Shown here piece after piece: positions 1 to 9,004 of a stretch of 64,000 nt of DNA. The position numbers and the translations under genes are program-made. The notes under the pieces were generated by a model that saw nothing but the letters and a program-made list of their open reading frames with translations, did no database searches and was not told the DNA's origin. How positions within the stretch are numbered: position 1 is the first letter of the stretch; each line of letters starts with the position of its first letter. Origin of the DNA: Amycolatopsis iheyensis (GTDB lineage: Bacteria; Actinomycetota; Actinomycetes; Mycobacteriales; Pseudonocardiaceae); NCBI RefSeq assembly GCF_024703995.1, contig NZ_JAMXQV010000012.1, positions 248,001-312,000 on the forward strand, given 5' to 3'.

Positions 1-355
1 CGCGCTGCCGACGTCGCCGGTGACCGGCAGGAGCGGCACGTCGCCGAACGCGTTGCAGCCGACGGAGGCGTGGTCGAGGCTGAAACCTCGGATCTGGTCC
101 GAGTGGTACTGGTAGCCGGCGTACGCGCCCTGCGTGTCCGGCGAGAACTGCATCATCCCGAACGGCGCCGCCGGCCCGGGGAAGTTGTTGATCTCGCCGA
201 CCGAGCTGCCGCCACGGCCGGTGCCGATCAGCGGTTCGACGTACGCCGAAGGGTCGCCGACCAGCGGTGACAACGTTGTCGGAGCCGCCGAAGCGACCGC
301 GGGCACCCCGATCACCGCCGTCGCGACCAGCGCCGCCATGAACTTGTATCGCACC
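1..355 (-). CDS. GH92 family alpha-mannosidase, N-terminal part (runs off the left edge)
   Basis: Only the first 118 codons lie in the window. The GTG at 355 is preferred because GGGAGG lies just upstream and the first residues (MRYKFMAAL...) make a good Sec signal peptide ending near ASA-AP (residues 22-25). The mature start carries the conserved N-terminal signature of glycoside hydrolase family 92: YVEPLIGTG (residues 38-46), then NFPGPAAPFGMMQFSPDT, IRGFSLDH and GDVPLLPVTGD. Known family members are Ca-dependent exo-alpha-mannosidases acting on N-glycans or mannans, so an exported mannosidase is likely; linkage specificity cannot be read from this fragment. A possible promoter (ggtcaa at 402-407 read on the minus strand as TTGACC) lies upstream. 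It is divergent from the response regulator gene. Confidence 0.88.
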
Positions 356-485
356 GTGCCTCCCAGAGCTGTCATCCGACCTTTACCGCCGCACGACCCC
401 GGGTCAACACTTTGACAAAGACCTGGCTCGTGTCCGGAGGTGTGAAGATCCGGTCAGGATCGGGTGGTGACGGTGTCAGGACGCC

Positions 486-498
486 TAACCTCGGTGCC
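486..498 (+). promoter_or_regulatory. -10 box of a leaderless promoter for the response regulator
   Basis: TAACCT at 486-491 fits the actinobacterial TANNNT -10 element and is followed by 7 bases before the GTG at 499, the geometry expected when the first transcribed base is the start codon. There is no convincing Shine-Dalgarno sequence before 499, which supports leaderless translation. Confidence 0.5.
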
Positions 499-1194
499 GT
501 GTGCGCACGTGTACTGGTCGCCGAGGACGACGAGAAGCAGGCCGAGGTCCTCCGGCTCTACCTCGAGAGCGAAGGCCACACCGTGGTGCTGGCCGCGGAC
601 GGCCGCGCGGCCCTCGACGAAGCCCGCCGCGACCGGCCCGACCTGCTGGTCCTCGACGTGATGATGCCCGAGGTCGACGGCCTCGACGTCTGCCGGATCC
701 TGCGGGGCGAGTCCGACGTCGCGGTGCTGATGCTCACCGCCCGGGCCACCGAGGAGGACCTGCTGCTCGGCCTCGACCTCGGCGCGGACGACTACCTGAC
801 CAAGCCCTACAGCCCGCGTGAGCTGATGGCCCGCGTCCGGACGCTGCTGCGGCGGACCTCGACGCACCGCGAACCCCCCGACACGGCGTTGCGGGCCGGC
901 GCGCTGCGGGTCGACCCGGTGCGGCACGAGGTGTCGGTCGACGGCCGCCCGGTGGAGACGACGCCGGGTGAGTTCCAGCTGCTCGAGACGCTGATCCGGC
1001 AGCCGGGCCGGGTGTTCACGCGGCGGCAGCTGCTGGAGCTCACCCGCGGCGACGACCGGTTCGTGTCCACCCGGATCATCGACGTCCACGTGCTCAACCT
1101 GCGCAAGAAGCTCGAGCCCGACCCGCAGCACCCCGTCTACCTGCGGACCGTGTTCGGCGTCGGGTACAAGCTGACGGCGGAAAATGACACGTAG
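499..1194 (+). CDS. OmpR/PhoB-type response regulator
   Basis: A 231-residue two-domain regulator. The receiver domain (about 2-118) has the acidic pair D10/D11, the phosphoacceptor D53 in VLDVMMP, T80 and K102 in YLTKP. The C-terminal winged helix (about 135-228) has the usual GEFQLLETLIRQPGRVFTR and FGVGYKL signatures. Reading could begin at an ATG at 412, but the receiver fold starts exactly at the GTG at 499, and a TANNNT box sits 7 bases before it. Its stop overlaps the start of the sensor kinase gene (ATG at 1184), so the two are a translationally coupled pair. It should activate or repress transcription after phosphorylation by that kinase; targets are unknown, though the GH92 gene is divergent to it. 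Confidence 0.93.
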   Translation: MCARVLVAEDDEKQAEVLRLYLESEGHTVVLAADGRAALDEARRDRPDLLVLDVMMPEVDGLDVCRILRGESDVAVLMLTARATEEDLLLGLDLGADDYLTKPYSPRELMARVRTLLRRTSTHREPPDTALRAGALRVDPVRHEVSVDGRPVETTPGEFQLLETLIRQPGRVFTRRQLLELTRGDDRFVSTRIIDVHVLNLRKKLEPDPQHPVYLRTVFGVGYKLTAENDT

Positions 1195-3088
1195 CTTTCC
1201 CCGCCGACGCAGTCTCGTCGTCCGGCTGACGGCGGTCTCGCTGCTGATCGCGCTGGGCTCGATCGCCGCGACCGCGTGGCTGGCCGTGCAGACCACCACG
1301 CGCGCGATCCAGCAGGAACAGGGCCAGGCCCTCTCCGGCGACGCGACGATCTACACCGAGGTGCTCGGCTTCGCGGCGGCCAACCACACCTGGGACCAGG
1401 TCGGCCCCAAGCTGCGCGCGCTGTCCGAGCAGACCGGCCGCCGCGTCGTGCTGACCACCCTCGACCGCCGGGTGCTCGGCGACTCCGGCGGCGCGCCGGT
1501 GACGCTGCCGGTGAAAGCGACCGCGTCGGTCGACCCGCTGCACGTCGACCCCGTGCTGCTGCCCCAGGCCGGGACCAGCGGCATCGACCCGCGCGCGGTC
1601 GGCCCGTTCCGGCTGCCGCCCGACGAGCGCGCCGACCTCGACGGCCTGGCCAAGAAGGCGGTGGCCTGCCTCGACGCGATGGGCATCACCGGGCAGGTGC
1701 GGGAGTCACCGAGCGGGCGGGCGCAGCTCACCGGGGCCGACCCGCTCAGCGTCCGCTACTTCGCGGCCAAGTGCGGGATCTACGAGCTGGCCGAGGCGAC
1801 GCCGACCGAGCAGGCCGCGCTCGACAGCCTCAACGAAGCCGTGAACCGCTGTCTGGGGAACCAGGGCGCGGAGCCGGTGAAGCTGGGTCTCGACCTCGAA
1901 GCGCTCGGGGTCGCGGACCAGGGGCCGAGCCAGGGCTGCCTCGACTCGGCCCGCCGTGAGCAGCTGACGCCGTTCGTCGCGCCACCCGCGTTGCTCTTCA
2001 CGCTCGGCCCGGGCGGTTCGCAGCTGCCGACGTTCACGCTGTCGCGGGAGAACCTGGCCCGGATCCTCGCGGTGACCGGCGGCGTCCTGGTGCTGGCCGC
2101 GCTGGTCACCGTGCTGGTCGCGCGGCGGCTGTCGCGGCCGCTGCGCGCGCTGACCGAGGCCGCCCAGCAGGACCGGCCGGCGCCGGTGAAGTCCCGCGAC
2201 GAGGTCGGCTACCTCGCCGCCGCGTTCAACGACCTCACCGCGCGGCGCGAGCGCATCGAGGAGCAACGCAAGGCGATGGTCAGCGACATCGCCCACGAGC
2301 TGCGCAACCCGCTCAACGTCATCCGCGGCCGGCTGGAGGCCGCCGAGGACGGCCACCTGCCGTTCGACCGGGCGCTGACGACGTCGCTGCTCGAAGAGAC
2401 CGTGCTGCTGCAGCACATCGTCGAGGACCTGCAGGACCTCGCCGCGGCCGACGCCGGGCGGCTGCGGCTGCACCCGGAGCCGGTCGACGCGGCCGAGCTG
2501 GCCGGCCACGTCGCCGCCGGGCACGCCGACCGCGCGGCCGCGGCCGGCGTCACGCTCACCGTGTCACCCCACGGCGAGACCGGGCTCGAGGCCGATCCGG
2601 TGCGCTTGCGCCAGGTCATCGGGAACCTGGTGACCAACGCGGTCCGGCACACCCCGCCCGGCGGCCGCGTGACGATCCACGTCTCGTCCACTGTGGACGA
2701 GGTGGTGATCGCCGTCGCGGACACCGGCGCCGGGATCGCCGCCGGCGACCTGCCGCACGTGTTCGACCGGTTCTGGCGGGCCGAGAAGTCCCGCAGCCGC
2801 CAGACCGGTGGCAGCGGGCTCGGCCTCGCCATCGTGCGGCACCTCGTGCGGGCCCACGGCGGCACGGTGCGCGTCGAGTCCGAAGTGGACGCCGGCTCGA
2901 CGTTCACCGTCCGGCTACCGAAGCCGGATCTCCGTGGTGAGGGTGCCGGGGTGCGGGACGCGCAGGACGTGCAGCTTCCGGGCGCCGTCGCGGAGGAAGG
3001 TGACGGCGGTGGCGGTGACGGTCGCGGCCAGGGGCGTGCCCCAGCCGATCGTGATCGTCGTGGCGCCACGGCGGATCGTCAGTCCTGA
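1184..3088 (+). CDS. Membrane sensor histidine kinase
   Basis: 634 residues: N-terminal membrane segment (about 11-33), a large extracytoplasmic sensor region (about 35-285) of no recognised fold, a second membrane segment (about 290-312), HAMP, HisKA with the phosphorylated H371 in HELRNPLN, and HATPase_c with N, G1 (DTGAGI) and G2 (GGSGLGLAIVRH) boxes. It overlaps the response regulator gene by 11 bases and is its obvious partner. The kinase fold normally ends at FTVRLPK (about residue 583). The reading frame then continues for about 50 Gly/Arg/Ala-rich residues that lie antisense to the last 174 bases of the convergent gene. This tail may be real overlap or the result of a lost stop codon. 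Confidence 0.9.
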   Translation: MTRSFPRRRSLVVRLTAVSLLIALGSIAATAWLAVQTTTRAIQQEQGQALSGDATIYTEVLGFAAANHTWDQVGPKLRALSEQTGRRVVLTTLDRRVLGDSGGAPVTLPVKATASVDPLHVDPVLLPQAGTSGIDPRAVGPFRLPPDERADLDGLAKKAVACLDAMGITGQVRESPSGRAQLTGADPLSVRYFAAKCGIYELAEATPTEQAALDSLNEAVNRCLGNQGAEPVKLGLDLEALGVADQGPSQGCLDSARREQLTPFVAPPALLFTLGPGGSQLPTFTLSRENLARILAVTGGVLVLAALVTVLVARRLSRPLRALTEAAQQDRPAPVKSRDEVGYLAAAFNDLTARRERIEEQRKAMVSDIAHELRNPLNVIRGRLEAAEDGHLPFDRALTTSLLEETVLLQHIVEDLQDLAAADAGRLRLHPEPVDAAELAGHVAAGHADRAAAAGVTLTVSPHGETGLEADPVRLRQVIGNLVTNAVRHTPPGGRVTIHVSSTVDEVVIAVADTGAGIAAGDLPHVFDRFWRAEKSRSRQTGGSGLGLAIVRHLVRAHGGTVRVESEVDAGSTFTVRLPKPDLRGEGAGVRDAQDVQLPGAVAEEGDGGGGDGRGQGRAPADRDRRGATADRQS

Positions 3089-4810
3089 CGCGGTCGCCGC
3101 GGCGTCGGCGCCGTGGCGGACCGGGGTGCCGCCGGCGAACCGCACGTCGTCGCCCGGGTGCAGGACCAGCGGGATCTGCTCGGTGAGCGGGGTCGTGCCC
3201 CGGACCGCGCGGGTGACGGTGTCCCTCGTGATCGTCAGGTCGGTCCGGATCCGGGTGTCGAGGCCGTACCGGACGACGACCGGCGCGGAGCCCGGCACCT
3301 TACGTGTGCCGTCCCAGGGGCGATCGCCGATGGCGTAGGTCGCTTCGAGGAGGCCGCGGGCGTCCGCGGTGCCGTTGGGGAGCAGGCTGGCCCAGCACTG
3401 CGCGTCGTCCTGTTGCGAGTGGACGACCATGCCGGCCCTCGGGTGCCAGAGCATCCCCTGCGCGCCGCGGACGTAGCTCGACGGGCGCGTGCCCCAGAAC
3501 CCGGCGAGGTACAGCTGCGGCCGTCGCACGTAGACGTAGGTCTGGTTCAGCTCGTCGTCCCGGCGCTGGACGGCGAAGTCGTTCGAACGCAGGTAAGGCA
3601 GCTGCCGGATCGACGCCTGCTTCGCGCCGTGCGAAGGGAAAGCCTCACCGTAGGAGACGTGGGCGAGGATGCGCGGCGAAGTGTCCTGTTTGGCCGGTCC
3701 GACCGCCGGGCCCGGGACCCGCGCCCACTGCCCGCGTGTCTCGGCGCGGTCCTCGCGGGTGGTGAAGAACGCGGCGAGGTCCGGGACCTCCGGCACGAAC
3801 AGCGAACCGAGGTTGGTCCGGTCCGGGTCGGGGATGACGTCGTCGTAGCAGGACACGTGCGTGCGGCTCGACGTCGCGACGTAGGTCAGCGAGCCGGCGC
3901 CGTCCGGCTCGCGGACGACGTTGTAGCCGAACCAGTCCGCGAACTTCCGGGCCATGCCGACGACCGTCCGGTCGCGGGTCAGCGCGTAGATCTCGGCGAG
4001 CTCCGGGAGCATCACCTCGAAGTTGTAGTTGACGTCCATCCCGGTCGGCTCGTAGAAGAAGCCGGCCGGGCTCTGGCCGTTCGCCGCGAGGAACTCGATG
4101 CGGTCGCGCAGCTTCCTCGCCAGCCCCGCGTCCGGGTTCAGCTTCAGGGCCAGCTGGGCCGACGAGAGGCCGGAGGTGTTCTGGTTGGCGAACTCGATCG
4201 GGTGCGCCCAGATCGGGTTGGCCGGGTCGAGGAACCAGGTCATGCCGAGGTGGAGCGAGGCTTCGAGCTGAGCGCGCCGGGCGGGCAAGGCGTCGGCCTG
4301 CCGCAGGTTGGCGAGGGTCTTCGCCAGGTAGCCGAGGCCGAACCCGGTGGCGGCCTTGGACTTCTCGGTGATCGAGTACTCCGGGAACGAGCCGTCGGCG
4401 TGCTGCAGGCTCAGGTAGTGCGAGATCGCCGCGTCGAGCCGGTTCCGCAGCGCGGGGTCGCGGTGGTACGGGTTCCACGGCCGCCGGTTCGCGTAGAACC
4501 AGCTCAGCGTGTAGACGTGCTCCTGGACGCGGGCGTTGTACGGCTCGCTCGGCGTGCGCCACCAGCCGCCGCCGAAGAACCCGAGCGTGGCGGGATCAGT
4601 GCTGACATCGTTGACAATGCCCGGCAAAATGGCGAGGTAGGGCGCGAAGCGCTGCTCCTCGGGCGTGAAGAGCCGCCGCACCGGAGCGCCGGGCGGCAGC
4701 GGGGCGAGCGGCGGGTACGGCAGGGCTTCGGCCGACGCGGTCCCGGCGCGGGCCACCCCGAGCAGGGTCGCCGCGGCGGCCCCACCGAGGAAGGTTCTGC
4801 GATCGATCAC
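2915..4810 (-). CDS. Tat-exported protein of unknown function, possibly a glycan-active enzyme
   Basis: 631 residues from the GTG at 4810, chosen because GGGAGG precedes it and the first residues (IDRRTFLGGAAAATLLGVA) form a twin-arginine signal peptide. The mature part has many Trp/Tyr-rich segments, including GFFGGGWWR, YTLSWFYANRRPWNPYHRD and YNFEVMLPELAEIYALTRD, with a helical alternation typical of six-hairpin (alpha/alpha) toroid glycosidases or lyases, followed by a beta-rich C-terminal third. I do not recognise a family or catalytic residues. It is the last gene after an ABC sugar importer on the same strand (27 bases downstream), so a role in degrading the imported glycan outside the membrane is inferred. 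Its 3' end overlaps the kinase tail. Confidence 0.75.
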   Translation of the reverse strand: MIDRRTFLGGAAAATLLGVARAGTASAEALPYPPLAPLPPGAPVRRLFTPEEQRFAPYLAILPGIVNDVSTDPATLGFFGGGWWRTPSEPYNARVQEHVYTLSWFYANRRPWNPYHRDPALRNRLDAAISHYLSLQHADGSFPEYSITEKSKAATGFGLGYLAKTLANLRQADALPARRAQLEASLHLGMTWFLDPANPIWAHPIEFANQNTSGLSSAQLALKLNPDAGLARKLRDRIEFLAANGQSPAGFFYEPTGMDVNYNFEVMLPELAEIYALTRDRTVVGMARKFADWFGYNVVREPDGAGSLTYVATSSRTHVSCYDDVIPDPDRTNLGSLFVPEVPDLAAFFTTREDRAETRGQWARVPGPAVGPAKQDTSPRILAHVSYGEAFPSHGAKQASIRQLPYLRSNDFAVQRRDDELNQTYVYVRRPQLYLAGFWGTRPSSYVRGAQGMLWHPRAGMVVHSQQDDAQCWASLLPNGTADARGLLEATYAIGDRPWDGTRKVPGSAPVVVRYGLDTRIRTDLTITRDTVTRAVRGTTPLTEQIPLVLHPGDDVRFAGGTPVRHGADAAATASGLTIRRGATTITIGWGTPLAATVTATAVTFLRDGARKLHVLRVPHPGTLTTEIRLR

Positions 4811-4836
4811 AACTGCCTCCCGGCATTTCGACAGCG

Positions 4837-5664
4837 CTAGCCTTTGAGGCCGCTCTGGGCGAGCCCTTCGACGAACTGGCGCTGCGCGATGATGAACACG
4901 ATGAGCACCGGCACGACCGTGGTGGTCGCGGCGGCGAGCTGGACGTTCCAGAGGTGGCCGCCGTAGACGTCGACGTACTGCGTCAGCGCCACCGGCAGCG
5001 TGAACATGTCCTTGTCGGTCAGGTAGACCAGCGGTTCGAGGAAGAAGTTCCACGTGTTGAGGAACGTGAAGATGGCGACCGCGGCCAGCGCGGGCTTGGC
5101 GATCGGCAGGGCGACGCGTCGGTAGAGCCCGAAACGCGACAGGCCGTCGAGCCGGCCCGCTTCTTCGAGTTCGCCCGGGATCGTGATGAAGAACTGCCGC
5201 ATCACGAACGTCGCCAGCACGCTGGGCGCGCCGAAGATCGGCACGACGATCAGCGGCCAGTGCGTGTTGGTCAGGCCGAGGTCGTCGACCACCCGGAACA
5301 GCGGGATGATCGTGACCTCGCTCGGCACCATCAGTCCGATGAGGATCAGCGCGAACAGCTTCTCGCCGCGGAACCGGATGCGGGCGAACGCGTACCCGGC
5401 CAGCGAAGAGAAGAACATCGTGCCGAGCGTGACGAGCACGGCGATGTAGAGGCTGTTGAAGTACTGCCGCGCCAACGGGAAGTCCGTGAACGCGGTTTTG
5501 TAGTTCTCCCACTGCGGCTGGTTCGGGAACAGCTTCGGCGGGTACGCGAGCACCTCGTTGGCCGGCAGCAGCGACGCCGTGATCATCCACCAGGTGGGGA
5601 ACACGAACGGCACGGCGAGCACGACCATCACGACGTAGGTCGCGATCTTGGCCCTACGACTCAT
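4837..5664 (-). CDS. ABC sugar transporter permease, MalG type
   Basis: 275 residues with six predicted membrane helices. The inner-membrane permease signature (EAA loop) is EEAGRLDGLSRFGLYRRVALP at about residues 170-190, where the ATPase docks. CUT1-family permeases of this type form a heterodimer with a MalF-type subunit. Its ATG overlaps the 3' end of the MalF-type gene by 11 bases, so the two are co-translated. No ATPase gene is in the cluster; as in many actinobacteria, a shared MsiK-like ATPase elsewhere probably energises it (inference). Confidence 0.94.
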   Translation of the reverse strand: MSRRAKIATYVVMVVLAVPFVFPTWWMITASLLPANEVLAYPPKLFPNQPQWENYKTAFTDFPLARQYFNSLYIAVLVTLGTMFFSSLAGYAFARIRFRGEKLFALILIGLMVPSEVTIIPLFRVVDDLGLTNTHWPLIVVPIFGAPSVLATFVMRQFFITIPGELEEAGRLDGLSRFGLYRRVALPIAKPALAAVAIFTFLNTWNFFLEPLVYLTDKDMFTLPVALTQYVDVYGGHLWNVQLAAATTTVVPVLIVFIIAQRQFVEGLAQSGLKG

Positions 5665-6538
5665 GGAACACCCACCGCTTCCGCATCCGCCACTGCAGCA
5701 GCGTGAGCACGAGGATGACGAGGAACAGCACGACGGCCAGCGCGGAGCCGTAGCCGAGGTCGTGGTTGGCGAACGCCTGCTGGTAGAAGTAGAAGACCAG
5801 CACGTTGGTGCTGTCGGCGGGCCCGCCGAGGGTCAGCACCTGGATCTGCGCGAACACCTGCAGCGCGCCGGCGACCGTGATGATCGCGGTGAGCAACGTC
5901 GTCGGGCTGATCATCGGCAGCGTCACCGAGCGGAACCGGCGCCACGGCCCGGCGCCGTCCAGCTGCGAGGCCTCCACAATGGACTGCGGGATGCCCTGCA
6001 GCGCGGCCAGGAACAACACCATGTTGAGCCCGACGTTCTTCAGCACCTGCACCACGATCACCGACAGCATCGCGGTGCCGTTGCCGCGCAGCCAGTTCGG
6101 GTCGTCCACGCCGATCGTCTGCAGCAGCGAGTTGATGCCACCGTTGTCCTGCAACAGGAAGTTCCAGACGATCGTCCACGCGACGAGCGTGATCACCACC
6201 GGCGAGAAGAAGACCGTCCGGAACACCGTGGTGCCGCGCAGCTTCAGGTTGAGCAGCAACGCCAGCGACAGCGCGAGCGCCAGGTTCAGCACGACCAGGC
6301 CGACGCAGAAGATCGCCGTGGCGCGGGCGACCTTCGGCGCGGTCGGGTCGTCGAACAGCTTCGCGTAGTTGTCCGCGCCGGCGAAGCTCGACGTCCCGGC
6401 CAGCAGGTTGACGTCCTGGAAGCTGTACCAGACCACCGCGGCCAGCGGCGCGACGACGAAGGCGAGGAAGCCCAGCGCCTGCGGGGCGATGAACAGCCAC
6501 CCCGCGAGCTCGTCGCGCCGCTTCGACGTCAGCGTCAC
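5654..6538 (-). CDS. ABC sugar transporter permease, MalF type
   Basis: 294 residues from the GTG at 6538, whose GTGA overlaps the stop of the binding-protein gene by 4 bases; the open frame extends further upstream but only inside that gene. Six membrane helices are visible, starting with LAGWLFIAPQALGFLAFVV. The permease EAA loop reads VEASQLDGAGPWRRFRSVTLP. It pairs with the MalG-type subunit encoded immediately downstream. Together with the lipoprotein this is a standard CUT1 oligosaccharide importer; the substrate cannot be told from sequence but neighbouring GH92 and LacI genes favour a plant or fungal glycan fragment. Confidence 0.94.
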   Translation of the reverse strand: MTLTSKRRDELAGWLFIAPQALGFLAFVVAPLAAVVWYSFQDVNLLAGTSSFAGADNYAKLFDDPTAPKVARATAIFCVGLVVLNLALALSLALLLNLKLRGTTVFRTVFFSPVVITLVAWTIVWNFLLQDNGGINSLLQTIGVDDPNWLRGNGTAMLSVIVVQVLKNVGLNMVLFLAALQGIPQSIVEASQLDGAGPWRRFRSVTLPMISPTTLLTAIITVAGALQVFAQIQVLTLGGPADSTNVLVFYFYQQAFANHDLGYGSALAVVLFLVILVLTLLQWRMRKRWVFHES

Positions 6539-7827
6539 TGGCCCAGCGCCGGGTCGATGGCCTGGCAGACCCCCGCGAGCGCGGCAGGCACGTTTGCGTC
6601 CGGCTTCCACATCGGGTCCAAAGCGGACTGCACGAGCGACGCGATCCGCGCGCTCCCGGTGTGCGACGGCAGCACCGCGCCGGTCTTGATCCCGTTGACC
6701 ACGACGTTCTGCAGCTGCTCCTGGCTGAACAGCGGGTTGGCCTTGGCGAGGGTGGCCGCGTTGAGGAGGCTGTCGCGCGCGGGCGGGAAGTACTGGCCGA
6801 GCTTCGCGGAGTTGGCCGGGTTGGTGAAGAACGCCAGGAAGTCCGCGGCGGCCTTGGCGTGCTTGCCCTTCACCGGGACGCCGATCCCGGCCTGGCCGAT
6901 GACCTGCGCGTTCGCCTTCGGCCCGGCGGGCAGCGGGACGATGCCCCACTCGAACGGCTTGGCCTTGAGGAGCCCGGCCCGGCTGATCTGGGCGATGGTC
7001 AGGCCGGACTCGCCGGCGAAGAAGTCCGCCGTCGTGCCCGGGCCGGGCAGCGCCTTGTCGGTGAAGATCGCCTGGTGCAGGAACGTCATCGCGGACGTCA
7101 TCTCCGGGGAGGTGAACCCACAGGACCTGCCGTCCGGGCCCCAGGCGTCGGCGCCGAAGCCGCGCCACACCGAGGCGAGCAGCACCCACTGCTTGTACTC
7201 GAACTCGCGGATGACCAGGCCGGCCTTGCCGGTGTCCTTCGCCGCGACCTGGGTGGCGATCTGCCTGGCGGCGTCCCACGTCCACCGTCCACTCGCGACC
7301 AGCTGGTCGGGTGTCTCGGTGACACCGGCCTGGGTCAGCAGGTTCTTGTTGTAGAACATGCCGAACGGCGACGTCGAGAACGGGTAGGCGTACAGACCGT
7401 CGTCCTTGGTCCACAGCTTCGTCGCCGAAGGCACCAGCTCGCCGGCGTTGTAGCCGGGCGCGGCGTCCAATGTGGCCTTCAAGTTCGTGAGCGCGCCGGA
7501 CTGGACGAAGTCCGGAGCGTCGCGCTCGAGGATCCACGCCAGGTCCGGCGGGTTGCCGCCGGACATCTGGGTGGTGAGCGCGGCCGAGTAGGCGCTGGTG
7601 TCACCCGGGACGACGTCGAACTTGACCGACGCGACCTCCGGGTGGGCCTTGCGGTACTCGGCGGCGATGGAGTCGAAGAGGGCGAGCTGGTTCTTGTCGG
7701 TCGTCCAGACCGTCATGCGCAGGGCGATGTTCGTGTCGTCGGCGGCGCCGCCGGAACAGGCGGTCGAGGCCAGCACGACGGCCGACATGGCCGCGGCGGC
7801 GAGCAGCCGGGTTCTACGGTAGGCCAC
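6535..7827 (-). CDS. Sugar-binding lipoprotein of an ABC importer
   Basis: 430 residues from a GTG with AGGAGG 4 bases upstream. The signal peptide ends in a lipobox (LASTAC) with the lipidated Cys at 24. The rest matches extracellular solute-binding proteins of family 1: the TVWTTDKNQLALFDSIAAEY start, GGNPPDLAW, GLYAYPFSTSPFGMFYNKNLL, and a C-terminal IDPALGQ. It would capture an oligosaccharide outside the membrane and deliver it to the two permeases encoded downstream. It is the first gene of the importer operon; an AT-rich palindrome 12 bases upstream of its start is the likely repressor site. Confidence 0.95.
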   Translation of the reverse strand: MAYRRTRLLAAAAMSAVVLASTACSGGAADDTNIALRMTVWTTDKNQLALFDSIAAEYRKAHPEVASVKFDVVPGDTSAYSAALTTQMSGGNPPDLAWILERDAPDFVQSGALTNLKATLDAAPGYNAGELVPSATKLWTKDDGLYAYPFSTSPFGMFYNKNLLTQAGVTETPDQLVASGRWTWDAARQIATQVAAKDTGKAGLVIREFEYKQWVLLASVWRGFGADAWGPDGRSCGFTSPEMTSAMTFLHQAIFTDKALPGPGTTADFFAGESGLTIAQISRAGLLKAKPFEWGIVPLPAGPKANAQVIGQAGIGVPVKGKHAKAAADFLAFFTNPANSAKLGQYFPPARDSLLNAATLAKANPLFSQEQLQNVVVNGIKTGAVLPSHTGSARIASLVQSALDPMWKPDANVPAALAGVCQAIDPALGQ

Positions 7828-7839
7828 GGTGCCTCCTGG

Positions 7840-7851
7840 TTATTCGAATTA
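7840..7851. promoter_or_regulatory. Probable LacI-family operator upstream of the sugar ABC importer
   Basis: TTATTCGAATTA is a 12-base palindrome with one mismatch, centred on CG as expected for LacI-family sites. It sits 12 bases before the start of the binding-protein gene. A perfect version (TAATTCGAATTA) lies upstream of the FAD oxidoreductase at 10644-10655. Such AT-rich words are rare in this GC-rich sequence, and a LacI-type gene lies between the two sites. Confidence 0.7.
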
Positions 7852-7900
7852 GCAGCGACGGTAAGCGCCGCCCGGAACGCTGTCAACAGGCCGTTCGGCC

Positions 7901-8956
7901 TCAGCGGGAGTCTCTTGTGGAGGGGTTCGCCGTGGTGGCGCCCTCGTGGATCGTGCACGGCAGGAGCAGCTGGCGCGGCTTGGGGTTCTGCAACAGCTCG
8001 ACGAGCACGCGCACGGCGTGCACGCCCATTTCGTGGCGCGGGATGCGGAACATCGACCAGTCCGTACCGGTGTTCGGCACGGCGTGCGCGTGCGGCTGCT
8101 GCGACGGGTCGGCGTCCCCGAGCACCACAATGGACAGGTCGTCGGGCACGCCCAAGCCGAGTTCGTGCGCGCAGGACAGGACGGCGTCGGCCATCGCGGA
8201 GCTCTCGACGAGCAACGCCGTGACGCCTTCGTCGAGCACCTGCCGCAGCGCGAGCGCCGGATCCTCCTCGAGGAACACCAGCGGCGTCCGGCGGTGCTTG
8301 CGCGCCGCGGCCTCGTACCCGGCGCGGCGGTCGAGCGTCGGCTCGTTCTGCTCGGTCACGCTGAGCAGGCCGATCCGCCGGTGCCCGAGGCCCCACAGCC
8401 ACTCGTGGACCTCACGGGTGGCCGCGACGTAGTCCGCGCCGACGTAGCTGATCGGCCCGGTCGGCGACTCGCGCCGGCCGACGAACACGAACGGGAACTG
8501 CTCCTCGACGAGCTGCGCGAGCTCCTGCGGGTCGTTGTGCCGGCCCAGCAGGACCGAGCCGTCGGCGATGCGCAGCCGGTTCGTGCCCGCTTCGTAGATC
8601 CGGCGGCGCCCGTCGCGGCGGCCACCGCTGGTGAACAGCAACAGGTCGAAGCCCTGCTGCTCGGCCTCCTCCTCGATGCCGAGCAGGAACGGCCGGTAGA
8701 AGTCGGCGACCCCGGACGGGAACACCGACTCGTAGGTGAACACCCCGAGGATCCGGTTGGACTTGCCGCGCAGCCGGCGGCCCATGATGTCCACGGTGTA
8801 GCCGGTTTCGCGCAGCACCTGCTGCACGCGGTCGCGGGTCTCCGGGGTGACGCGCAGGCTGTCGGAGCCGTTGAGCACCATCGACACGACGGCCTGCGAG
8901 ACGCCGGCCAGGCGTGCCACCTGGGCCTGCGTGACCCGGCCCGAACCCGCCGTCAT
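7901..8956 (-). CDS. LacI-family transcriptional repressor
   Basis: 351 residues. The N-terminal helix-turn-helix (TQAQVARLAGVSQAVVSMVL, about 9-28) and hinge (YTVDIMGRRLRGKSN) are typical of LacI/GalR repressors; residues 65-340 form the periplasmic-binding-protein-like effector domain. The gene lies 48 bases downstream of the FAD oxidoreductase and just upstream of the sugar importer, all on the minus strand, so it may be transcribed with the oxidoreductase. The two matching palindromes upstream of those units make it the likely local, autoregulating repressor, released by a sugar inducer. The effector is unknown. Confidence 0.93.
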   Translation of the reverse strand: MTAGSGRVTQAQVARLAGVSQAVVSMVLNGSDSLRVTPETRDRVQQVLRETGYTVDIMGRRLRGKSNRILGVFTYESVFPSGVADFYRPFLLGIEEEAEQQGFDLLLFTSGGRRDGRRRIYEAGTNRLRIADGSVLLGRHNDPQELAQLVEEQFPFVFVGRRESPTGPISYVGADYVAATREVHEWLWGLGHRRIGLLSVTEQNEPTLDRRAGYEAAARKHRRTPLVFLEEDPALALRQVLDEGVTALLVESSAMADAVLSCAHELGLGVPDDLSIVVLGDADPSQQPHAHAVPNTGTDWSMFRIPRHEMGVHAVRVLVELLQNPKPRQLLLPCTIHEGATTANPSTRDSR

Positions 8957-9004
8957 CCGTGACTCCCTCCCGCTCGGCTCCGTCGCACCTTACCGGCGAC
9001 ACGG

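Noticed and set aside
3113..4840. 575-codon plus-strand frame antisense to the Tat-exported protein
   Set aside because: Low-complexity Arg/Val/Gly product without domain; the minus-strand gene has a signal peptide and ribosome binding site.
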